DNA from: Calliopum simillimum
Taxonomy: Eukaryota; Arthropoda; Insecta; Diptera; Lauxaniidae
Length of the DNA: 64,000 nucleotides
Direction of reading: 5' to 3'
Assembly: GCA_951812925.1 (NCBI GenBank)
Contig: OX638371.1
Span: forward strand, 43,064,101 to 43,128,100
In this document: positions 1-8,960 of the stretch, piece by piece
Layout: every line of letters starts with the position of its first letter
Numbering within the stretch: the stretch's first letter is position 1
The notes under the pieces: generated by a model
The model's database searches: none
Seen by the model: only the letters and a program-made list of their open reading frames with translations
Told to the model about the DNA's origin: nothing
Translations under genes and position numbers: made by a program

Positions 1-1538
1 ATTAATGATATTAGCTCTAAAATCAATATTGATAGTGATATTAGTAAAAATGCTTCAAAGACTGCTTTAAATAATATATAGTGATTCTTTTTTTTATTAA
101 ATTTTATTAATCTTTCTCTAGTCTGTAAGAATTTTTATTCATAGACTTAATTACATAAATAAATAAATAAATAATGTACAATGAATTAAAATTTTTCAAT
201 AGAATGCCTCAAAATATTGTAACAGAAAACAATTTAAAGAAATTCAAGGCTTTAAAAGTGCCATATATAAGTTCAATTAAGTTAGTTTAGTATTTTGCAA
301 ATACATACTGTGAAACAAATGGTTATTTTAACTAAATAATTGAAATTATAATAATTTTTTTTCCTTTGCATATTTTTCAAAATAGATTATCGGAAAACGA
401 TTAATTTTCATGATGCAGCTATCACATGCAATTCAAACGCATTTGAAGAGTGAAATTTAAGCTACAGGTGGAAAGCATGGCTTGTACGCCGTCGACATGT
501 TATAACTTGCCTGCGCAAGCTTGGTTTGCGCAAAAAAATCTTTGGAAATTTAAGGAAAGCACAAGCCACACTCTGACTGAACAAACTTGACTTTTGCCGT
601 CTACACTTACAGCCCCATGACTTTTCCACCAGAGTCAGCTAACTGTTGCACAACTAGTTTTTAGCGCAAATGTAAACAGTCTTGATCGGTTGCGTATCGC
701 GTAGTATGTTCTGAACATGACCACAATGCATTAAATTCATTCGAATTATCGATAAACCATGGTTTTATCGTACATATCGTGTAAAAGTGTTTATATCTTG
801 AATTGTTGTGGCTATTTGTATTTGCTTGCATCACTTTATTAAAGATTGATACATAATTGTTAACCTATTTTCAGGTAAACTCCGTTATGACTTTTAAACA
901 AAATTAATGCAATTAATTAATTTCATAATAAAATAGTTTTAAATCTGTACATATTTGGGTTGAATAAATACTACTGTGACTCATAATGGCCGTTTTCTGA
1001 ATTCAATGAGCGTAGAAAGAAAACTGAAAGTACATACATTTTTTTTCGATCGAAACGCAAAAAAGATTTAACACCATTTAACACACACTTTCATATATGG
1101 CTCGAAATCACCGAAGTGGCAAATCTTAAGAGATTTTATAAGTTAATAAATCACAAGTAATTATCATGGCAAGAAGCTTATGTTGTCGCTAAATCTGTGT
1201 TTTATCAACCCTTTAATGGAGCAAGCACGAATTCATTACTTGCTGTGTCATATTTACGGTGACCATCCGTCCTGTATTGCCGGGGACAGTTCTGTATATC
1301 GGGTGCTTCCCTGGAATTTATTTAAGAAATACAGGACATACAAATGTACTGTATTTTATTGAGTCCTGTATTTGCACAATGCATTCTATTAAAATATGCC
1401 GTTTGAAGGAAAAACCAATAAAATTTGATATGCCAAACATTTAAAAAATCTTTAAATGCGCTTTACAATAAAAACTCAACAATTTTAATTATAGGTTTTT
1501 TTGGCTTAATGTTACTTTATCGACTTGTTGTTTTTTTT
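1..1538. other. AT-rich non-coding stretch, no gene seen
   Basis: No convincing coding sequence or transposon end is visible. Roughly 440-800 is less AT-rich than its surroundings and contains TATCGATA at 747-754, the core of the Drosophila DRE promoter element. That could mark an upstream promoter, for example of Klc, but the same octamer occurs again near 7022, so the evidence is weak. The rest is low-complexity AT sequence. Confidence 0.4.
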
Positions 1539-1755
1539 TATACCCTACACCCAGGGTATATTCACTTTGTCCTTCCGTTTGTAACGCAGAGAAGGAGGCG
1601 TGGCAGGTATAGAAAATTATATATATTCTTGATCAGCGTCACCTCCTGAGTCGAAATAGATATGTCCGTCTGTATGGCTGGATGGCTGGCAGTGTGTGGA
1701 AATACATTTTTTGGGAAAACTATGCAAGATAATTCAATGAAATTTAGTACACCGC

Positions 1756-1794
1756 ACAGTGATGCGATTAGTAAAAGCTAGACGGAAAAAACTC
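1756..1794 (+). repeat. Left terminal inverted repeat of Transib element (23-RSS-like)
   Basis: Heptamer CACAGTG, a 23-bp spacer, then GAAAAAACT. The match to the right end (4446-4484) stops right after this block, so the repeat is exactly 7+23+9 bp. The heptamer equals the V(D)J recombination-signal consensus. The last block matches the nonamer ACAAAAACC at 6 of 9 positions, which in A-rich DNA is only moderately telling. Confidence 0.8.
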
Positions 1795-2160
1795 GAAATC
1801 GAATTTTTACATTCCGAATATGAAATAATATCAGAAAATATATAATTAACACATATGTAATTTTTTACTTACCTCCGCTTTCTACATAAAATACCAGAAA
1901 TCGTCAAAGTCGGCCTAAAAAATGATGTTTTACAATTTTGTGTCCATGAAATTAGTTGCTATTTTCACAAGTTTTTTTTAATACTTCCCAATATCGAAAA
2001 GAGTTGAAAATCGGCACACATTACGGCCAAGATAAGTTTTATGGAAACATTATAAATTCAAAACCAAATCTTTTAAAATGTTGGTGCTATAGAATAGAAT
2101 TTAGGGAGATAAATGTGTAAAAACGCCAAATTCTGCAAAACATTTTGGAAAAAAAAAATA

Positions 2161-2616
2161 GGTCACTCCATATTTCTGCCAAACTTTTTTTATTTAATCA
2201 CTGTTATGTCTACTTTAAGCCCTTGGAATGCCTAAGTGCGCAAATTTACCTTTGACTTGTTTTCTTAATCTATATGATGGTACTAAATGTTACTGTATTA
2301 ATTAGGCTCTGACCGTATTGTCTGAAATATATATAATTTTAAGTCGATGAGACTTTTTGTGGGATTTAAATATTTGTAATATAACACACACTATTTTTTT
2401 ACACTGAGAAAAAAAAAAAAAAAATACACGAAATAAAAAAAAACCGATTTTAGTGAAGTGTAAATTACTCTCAAAAACGAAAAATTTGGTTAAATGTTTT
2501 GGTAAATAAAAAAAATGGTCACTTGATATTTTCACCAAACTTTTTTTTTCAACTGAGTATTATGTCTACTCTAAGCACTAGGAGTTCCTAAGTGCGCAAA
2601 TTTGACATTGTATTTT
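2161..2616. repeat. Direct duplication inside the Transib element
   Basis: About 100 bp at 2161-2265 recur at 2517-2616. Both contain ATGTCTACT followed by TAAGC and CTAAGTGCGCAAATTT, with a period of about 356 bp. No coding meaning is seen; the short ORFs on the minus strand here are incidental. Confidence 0.6.
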
Positions 2617-2870
2617 TTTTTTAAATTTTTTTGATTGTCCTAAAAATGCTATTAATTTAAATTTCAAATCCAAGTTCCGAATATTTTTTCTAAATATAAT
2701 GAATGGTTTTTGGGTAATTTCATTACTTTGAGCTGTAATCCGGGTATCATATTTAAAAACACAACACATTATGTTAATACACAGTAAAAAAATTCAATTA
2801 TAGAAATAAAAATTAGAAAAAATAAACGTAGATAGCCCGAGAAAAGCAATAATTATTATTCTTTTGCACA

Positions 2871-3748
2871 ATGGTAGACGGTAAGATAGCAAATCACCTT
2901 TTGTCTCATAAGTCAACACAGTCGTGTTATATATGTGGTGCCAAGCCAATTGAGATGAATGCTATACAAAATGTTAAAGAACCTCGACCAGAATTTTATT
3001 GTTATGGTTTATCATCCCTTCATGACTGGATCAAAACGCTTGATTGTATATTGCATATTGGGTACAGGATGGATGTTAAAAAATGGTCAATTCGTGATAG
3101 CAAAGATAAATTATCCGTGGAAACTAGAAAAAACAAATTCAACTTCGATTTAAAAAAGAAATGGGTCTAGTTATAGATAAACCCAAGCCAGGTTATGGCT
3201 CCTCAAACGATGGAAACACTGCCCGACAATTTTTTAAAAAATATGAACAAAGCTCTGCGATAACTGGAGTAGACGTGAAGCTTATAAAAAGATTTTATAT
3301 ATTTCTAAGCTGTATCTCTTCTGGTTATAATATAGATATTTCTGCCTTCGAAATTTATATAAATGAAACTAAGGCATTATATATACAACTTTATAGCTGG
3401 TATTTTATGCCGGTAACAGTTCATAAAATTCTCTGCCATGCTAAAGACATAATACAACAATGCATCGTTGGAATAGGGCAATTATCTGAAGAGGCACAAG
3501 AGGCTCGTAACACAGACTGTAGGCGTTTTCGTTTGACAAACACACGTAAAAGCTCAAGGGTAAATACAAATACGGATTTAATGAATATGCTTCTTATCAG
3601 TTCGGATCCTTTGGTTGATTCCTACCGACAGCAGCCCCTTACAAATGTCCGCAAATTGCATCCGGACATATTAGTTTTTCTTGTTGTTGCTGATCCATCG
3701 GATATAAGAGGAGTGCGCTCAAATAATGCTTCAAATAGCGAAGAGTGA
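2871..3748 (+). pseudogene. RAG1-core/Transib-like transposase, C-terminal fragment with frameshift
   Basis: Two overlapping frames (2871-3170 and 3161-3748) form one protein broken by a 1-nt shift at the A run near 3152-3160. The first part has MVDGKIANHL and the zinc-ligand motif CYICGA. The second has DGNTARQFF, ITGVD, the histidine motif HKILCH, and IGQLSEEAQEARN followed by RRFR. This mirrors the second half of the RAG1 catalytic core as I recall it: a CxxC pair, an HxxxxH pair completing the zinc site, and the SEx(2)E..NK..RRFR block holding the last catalytic glutamate. Transib transposases share this layout. The part carrying the first two catalytic aspartates is absent (an in-frame stop lies at 2850), so the protein cannot be active. 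It lies inside the CACAGTG-bounded element, supporting the family call. Sequence error at the homopolymer is possible for the frameshift. Confidence 0.75.
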
Positions 3749-3899
3749 TCCGATCCCGATAGCAATTCTTTATCATCGTATTCAAGCTAAATGTCGTCCA
3801 GCTTATGTTGTAAAAAATATGAAAAAATAAACTATTAGTGCCTTAGAAATCAAATATTACACGTCTACTTTAAATTTCGTTATTGCAAATTTTTTCGTT

Positions 3900-4395
3900 A
3901 GTTATGATGCAAGATTTATTTCAGTTGTATGGGAGGTACCACGCCGACTTGTCCAATAGTACTCAAATTTTTTATAGATTTCAAAAACTACATAAGACCC
4001 ATACACTGCAAATTTTGTAACCGTAACTTATTCCGTTCTTAAGATGCAGCCCAAAATATATTGTAGTTGTATGGGAGGTACCACGCCCACTTGTCCAATA
4101 GTACTCAAATGTTTTATAGATTTCAGAAACTACATAAGAGCCGTACACTGCAAATTTTGTAACCGTAACTTATTCTGTTCTTAAGATATAGCCCAAAATA
4201 TATTGTAGTTGTATTGGAGGTACCACGCCCACTTGTCCAACCGTGCTCTAATTTTTTATAAATTTAAGAAACTACGTAAAACCTATACACTTAAAATTTT
4301 GTAACCATAGCACGTTTCGTTTTTAAGATATAGCGCAAAATGTAAATAAGTTGTATGGGAGGTGCCACACCCACTTGTCCAAAATTTTTGAAATA
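3900..4395 (+). repeat. 142-bp tandem repeat, about 3.5 units
   Basis: The block GGGAGGTACCACGCC recurs at 3931, 4073, 4215 and (diverged) 4357, an exact 142-bp period. Each unit continues with ACTTGTCC and ends in AAGATATAGCCCAAAATATA. The GGTACCACGCC core resembles, in reverse, the GGGCGTGGCACCTCCC core of the surrounding Helentron-like repeat, although the two belong to different transposons. Confidence 0.85.
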
Positions 4396-4783
4396 TTTTT
4401 TTTTATACTTTCCCATACCTAAAACATAAAAAACTGCAAAAAAATAGTTTTTTCCGTCTAGCATGTACCAATCGCATCACTGTGCACCGCCTCCGTTATC
4501 AAAGTTAGCTCGGGGGATTGAAAATGAGGGAAATCGGTCGCCTACCGCCCATACAAAAAATATCTGTAAAGTGCAAGTTTTGGAGTATTTTTCACAACAA
4601 TTCAATCAAAATCCACATAAATACTACGAATTGTAAGCGCAAGCTCTGAGCAAAAACTGATAGAATTCGGACAAGAGAGCGTGGCTCCTCATATAAGCAA
4701 AAGCTTCAAAACGCTGTACTATAGCGTTTTTTGAGATAATCGAACTAAATTTGAATCAGACACTAAAAACTATAAATGCAAGC

Positions 4784-5120
4784 ATGATAATTTTATATTG
4801 AACTAATTAAACAGTAATTTTTGCAATTTCGGCTACTTCCACATACATATTTATATATTTTTCATATATAAACATGTATATAGCCTCATCAGATCAGTTT
4901 TAGTTAAATCTTTCCAGAAACCGTACTCGAACCCGTGACTCCGGTTTCTAATGAAAGAAACGCGGTGCTTAAGCGATTGCGCTATAGGTCACGAGTATAC
5001 TCTTTGAACAGGATCGCCATTATGAATAAATCATAAGGCTCACTAGCGCCGTCTGTTGTGAAAAATTGCCAAATTGTTAGTAACACACTCTGGTTTTGAG
5101 ACATGCTACGCTAGCTACAA
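4784..5120 (-). other. Insertion in Helentron copy A with a tRNA-like stretch (possible SINE)
   Basis: The Helentron-like repeat is continuous to about 4783 and resumes near 5120 (GCAAAAACTGGATAAAAT). The inserted piece has on the minus strand, 4990-4912, an A-box-like TAGCGCAATCGCTTAAGC, a hairpin GTTTCT/AGAAAC and a B-box-like GGGTTCGAGTAC. The T stem pairs at only three of five positions and there is no acceptor stem, so a working tRNA gene is unlikely. A tRNA-derived SINE or a decayed tRNA is the best guess. No poly-A tail was identified. Confidence 0.35.
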
Positions 5121-5383
5121 GCAAAAACTGGATAAAATCTAACAAGAGGGCGTGGCTCCTCCCATGTAAGCAAAAGCTTCAAAACGCTATTCTGAAAACA
5201 TTTTTCCAGATAATCCAACCAAATTTCACTCAAATACTAAGAGCTATAACTGCAAACTCTGAGAAAAAAATGGGTTAATTCGGAGGGCGTGGCACCTCCC
5301 ATATAAGCAAAATTTTATAAATTCTGCTGTGTAGGGTATTTAATGTTTGGCCAGGCCAAAGGTAACACCCTTACTAGTTTTTT

Positions 5384-6175
5384 TTTTTGCCCAAATAGGG
5401 CTCTGGGGATTAATTACAACAAGAAGCCGGTTTTGGATGTCTGACAGTTTTAAATCTTGAGCAGCAGGCCGCCCAGTTACCCCTACTCTTATGTAAAATT
5501 ACTGTTGTAGTAGTAGTAAAGTTGTTGTTGTCTGTCCTGGCATTGTTGTTAAAAGTTCCTAATTTCCAAAAAATTGATTTTGTCTATTTGTGTTTTTTTC
5601 TATAGAAATTTATTAATGATGCAATTTCATATACGTGATGCATATCAAATGTGTTGCATATCAAATGAAAGGAAATAAATTGGGCTGCCCAGTTACCCCT
5701 ACTCTTATGTAAAATTACTGTTGTAGTAGTAGTAAAGTTGTTGTCTGTACTGGCATTGTTGTTGTTAAAAGTTCCTAATTTCCAAAAAATTGATTTTGTC
5801 TATTTTTGTTTTTTTCTATAGAAATTTATTAATGATGCGATTTCAGATACATGTTGCATATCAAATGAATGGAAATAAATTGGGCTTCCTAATTTAGTTA
5901 TTAAAATTATGGTTTAATAACACATTTTTTGGGAAAAAATAACGGTTTTTTGGGGAAAAAATGGGGTGCATTTTTGAAAAATTGTCATATCTCGAAAACT
6001 ATCACTCAAGGTAAAATACCTTTCATATGACATCAATATTTTTAAAATCCATCCTGCGATTCTCAACTTATACCGATTTTTTTAAAAGATATATCCCGAT
6101 CTTCCGATGTCTATATCTCCGAAAGTAGGTTCGACCAGAGGTTGATGTTGTCCTATTTGGGCATAAAAAATAAAA
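5384..6175. repeat. Repeat bounded by TTGCCCAAATAGGG / CCTATTTGGGCA
   Basis: The edges are a short inverted pair, GCCCAAATAGG at about 5389 and CCTATTTGGGC at about 6151. The inside holds a two-copy tandem duplication with a 216-bp period: GCCCAGTTACCCCTACTC at 5471 and 5687. Its right half (about 5850-6170) recurs inverted at 11650-12005. No protein is encoded; the type is unknown. Confidence 0.5.
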
Positions 6176-7305
6176 AAAAAAACAACAGTCGATAAAGTAA
6201 AATTGTTCCGTTTTTTTTTATTATCTTCGTTTTTTGAGTAGGTTTGGGTTTTTTAATTTAAAATTTTTTTTTTTTTAAAAAGTGAGCAGGGCTTTTTACA
6301 ATAAATTAAAAATTATGGATAAAATTTACGTCATTCAATATAAAATGGAGAATAGATACAGTTTAGCTCACGATCGCAAATTTTTTTTTTAGGACAAATA
6401 GTGATATTTAAATAAATAAAAATTGTGTAAAAAAAAGTGTCCCTCGGATCTGGGGTCGAATCGACGCATCCTTGAACGTACAACTCGTGACGTAAAATCA
6501 TGTGTTTCCAATGTATTTCGCATTACTAAATGCATGATTTTACGTCACGAATTGTACGTTCACTGATGCGGCGATTCAGCTCCTGGTTTCGGAAATATAG
6601 CCATCGGAAGTTGCGGATATAGCTTTTCTAATAATCTATATAAGTTGAAAACGGCTGAATTGATTTCTGAAATATGGGTTTCATATGAAAGGTAATTTAA
6701 TAAGATAAAATAGGCGTGCTTCTTTTGACGCGTATTTATAATTAATTATGTATGACAAAAAAAAAAAAAAAATACGCATCCATAATTAAATTTAGCAATC
6801 GAAAGTTTGGCAGCACTGAAAACAATTTGGCAGCATTGAGAAATCAAAGTTTCTTCCTTGCTCCACTTGCGCTTGGTACAAATAAAAATTAGGATTTTAT
6901 TCTTTATTTTCGTTAAATAAATTTAAAATTGCTATTTATCCTTTATCTTGTTCTACCATTTTTAGAATCAATACTTTTGACGTTTCGTTTGATTTTTTTT
7001 TTGAATTTTTATTTGAAATTTATCGATAAATACTCATTTTTGATGGGCAGCACTGGCTTCTATCGTTAATTATGATATAAGCGACGTTTGCTATCACCAA
7101 CTATTGCTTCATACAAATATTTTGCTAGGCCTAATATTGATCCCGAAATTTTTGAAATCTGGCTCGTAGTTTTCGAGATATTACGACTGTTCTGAAATTT
7201 GGACTTTTTTTTTCACAGTAACGTTACATAAGAGTAGGGGTAAGTGGGCATCCTGCGGCCGTAGCTTATGATTTAAAACTCCCAAAAATCCAACACTGGT
7301 TTCGC
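5432..7305. repeat. Inverted pair around CAGTTACCCCTACTCTTATG
   Basis: About 80 bp at 5432-5510 recur inverted at 7210-7305, sharing TTACCCCTACTCTTATGTAA, AGTTTTAAATC and GTTTTGGAT/GTTGGAT blocks. They may be the ends of an element of about 1.9 kb or two independent copies. A GC-rich tract GCGGCGGCGGCC lies just outside at about 7308. Confidence 0.4.
6455..6579. repeat. Compact hairpin MITE-like repeat
   Basis: Two 47-bp arms (6455-6501 and 6532-6579) are near-perfect reverse complements around a loop of about 30 bp. Shared blocks are GTACAA(C/T)TCGTGACGTAAAATCATG and its complement. It is probably a short foldback element; if transcribed it would form a strong hairpin. Confidence 0.65.
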
Positions 7306-7479
7306 GGCGGCGGCCTTCGGCCGCGGATCAGTCTATAATATATTCAACACCTAGTTTGATGGCCCAATTCCAAATTTCAGAAAAGTAATATCTCAAAAAA
7401 TACGAGCCGAATTTAAAAAAATTCTGAATCGATATTGTAGCTTATTAAATTACCTTTCAAACGATAAAGATGTTTAGCA

Positions 7480-8020
7480 ATCAAGAAAAAAAGCGCGAAC
7501 TCAAACTGCAAAAACCAGAATTAAAATCTTCAGCCATAGCTAAAAAAACATGTGCATCAAAAATCACTGTCCAAAGGGTAATTTCGAATTATAGAATTTT
7601 ATACCTGTTCGAAGAAGGGGCAGGTACAGAGCAAATTTAAAGAGAAGAAAATTACAAAATTTCCCAAGCAGTATATGGTTTGGCAGGCCATATGCACCTT
7701 CGGTCTGAGAAGCAGTTTTTTTTTTTTGTATACAGGGCACAATTAAATCGAAAATTTATATGGATGAATGCCTTGAAAAACGTTTTTCGCCATTTATTCG
7801 TGAGCACGGGGGTACTGTAATGTTCTGGCCTGATTTAGCAACCTCTCACTACTGTAGAGCCACCATGGAATGGTACAATAACAATAATGTAAATTTTGTT
7901 CCCAAAAATGTGAATCCACCTAACTGCACAGAGCTTCGACCTATTGAGAGATATTGGGCTCTAATGAAATCAGATCTTCAGAAGAGTAAAAGTACTGCAA
8001 AAAATTTAACTTTAATTTAA
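7480..8020 (+). pseudogene. Tc1/mariner-superfamily transposase remnant, DD37E type
   Basis: The readable C-terminal part (7760-8020) has MFWPDLATSHY, then PPNCTELRPIERYWALMK. From the Asp of WPDLA to the Glu of PIERYW there are 37 residues, the spacing that defines the DD37E family known from mosquitoes and other insects. Further upstream, helix-turn-helix-like text (SAIAKKTCASKITVQRVI) and VWQAICTFGLRS can be read in broken frames from about 7480, so this is a decayed, internally deleted copy. No clear terminal repeats were found; the TA-flanked element at 8048 lies just downstream. Confidence 0.65.
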
Positions 8021-8047
8021 ATTTAAAATAAGAAAATATTTGGCTTA

Positions 8048-8917
8048 GGGGAGATGTGTGTACCTTGGTCCGAGTGTACCTCGCTCCGAGTGCCGGTTGC
8101 CACTCAACATTTGCACGCGTACGATAATATTCTTCTATGAAATTTTCCACTCATACCGGTGACTCAGACCGTCAAGCTGGATGCGTGTATAAAAAGCAAA
8201 GGAAAAAGTGTTTTTTGAGTGTAAAAATTTGTTTTTGGAGTAAACTACGAAACCTTTTTGTGAGAAACTTACTTGAAATATTTCGGTTTTACAACATCAG
8301 GAAGGAAGTTTAGTTATTGTTTTAAGCTTTTAGTGGGTTTTAGATGTATTTTCATTAATATATGTTATGGGTGTTGACAGTTTTTAAAACATGCTGTCTG
8401 TGTGTACCTTGGACCTATGCTAATTGACCAGCGAGCCTTTTTCGACGGGCAACGAGGATGCCATAATCGCCTCTCAATATAATATTATTCTTATTATTTA
8501 CGTGATTAATGTATTTATTTGCAACCATTTTTGTATAATTAATTGTTTTTTACTAAATTCACTTTTTTGTGTTATAATTTTAGTTTATGATTATTTTTTT
8601 TTTTTTATTGAAGAAAAAGTTACTTTTGATTACATAATAAATGATTCTTTCATAATTTATTACCTATATACAATGTATTCTTTTTAATTTTTTATAGTCC
8701 AAGGTACACTTGCATGGTGTACCTTGGACCGTTTGAGATTGCAACGGAAAAAGTAATATTTCTACTCAATGGTAAGACATAGAAATGTCATTGTCACGTC
8801 ATTTGATGCTGCAAGCATTGTAGAAATATTACTTAATCAAAAAACTAAGGAAACTTTTTTGGAAAATCCAGCGCATTAAAAGAACTGAAAAGCGGACCAA
8901 GGTACACACATCTCCCC
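8048..8917. mobile_element. Non-autonomous TIR element, TA duplication
   Basis: Perfect inverted termini of about 25 bp, GGGGAGATGTGTGTACCTTG and so on, are flanked by TA at 8046-8047 and 8918-8919. The motif GTACCTTGGACC recurs several times in the inside. No transposase is visible; the 87-codon ORF at 8424 is AT-rich low-complexity. The TA target suggests the Tc1/mariner group. Confidence 0.75.
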
Positions 8918-8960
8918 TATAATCAATTTCGATTGTGAGCTAAACTGTTTTTAAGCCTTA

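Larger units (their letters stand above)
1756..4484 (+). mobile_element. Transib-type DNA transposon with 5-bp target duplication
   Basis: The ends are 39-bp inverted repeats (1756-1794 and 4446-4484) with three mismatches, both starting CACAGTGATGCGATT. They are flanked by a perfect 5-bp duplication CACCG (1751-1755, 4485-4489). Joining the flanks restores a continuous Helentron-like repeat, matching the uninterrupted copy near 58286-58320. CAC-starting termini and GC-rich 5-bp duplications are the hallmarks of Transib, the transposon superfamily related to RAG1. Inside are a RAG1-core-like transposase remnant (2871-3748), a roughly 100-bp direct duplication (2161-2265, 2517-2616) and a 142-bp tandem array (3900-4395). 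The transposase N-terminal part is missing, so this copy is non-autonomous. Confidence 0.85.
1539..5377 (+). mobile_element. Helentron/DINE-1-like repeat, copy A, split by a Transib element
   Basis: The left part is 1539-1755 and the right part is 4485-5377; a Transib transposon sits between them. The repeat starts TATACCCTACACCCAGGG and carries GATCAGCGTCACCTCCTGAG and a CTGG/CTGT-rich tract. Near the 3' end it has GTGTAGGGTA (inverse of the start), then the perfect hairpin TTTGGCC-A-GGCCAAA, then CTTACTAG before a T run. A short subterminal inverted repeat plus a 3' stem-loop, with T-rich target sites, is the layout known for non-autonomous Helentrons (DINE-1 group). Internal units of about 130-140 bp contain the GGGCGTGGC motif. 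No protein is encoded. About 335 bp around 4784-5120 are absent from copy 58079-58866 and look like a further insertion. Confidence 0.55.

Noticed and set aside
747..754. DRE-like TATCGATA as the Klc promoter
   Set aside because: The octamer recurs by chance near 7022, no other core-promoter signal is visible, and it lies 33 kb from the first coding exon.
3900..4395. CRISPR-like array because of regular repeats
   Set aside because: The 142-bp units are contiguous tandem repeats without distinct spacers, in a eukaryotic transposon.
4912..4990. Functional tRNA gene
   Set aside because: The acceptor stem does not pair and the T stem has two mismatches.
8424..8687. 87-codon hydrophobic ORF that could be read as a membrane protein
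   Set aside because: It is AT-rich low-complexity sequence inside a MITE with clear termini; composition alone explains the Ile/Phe/Tyr content.
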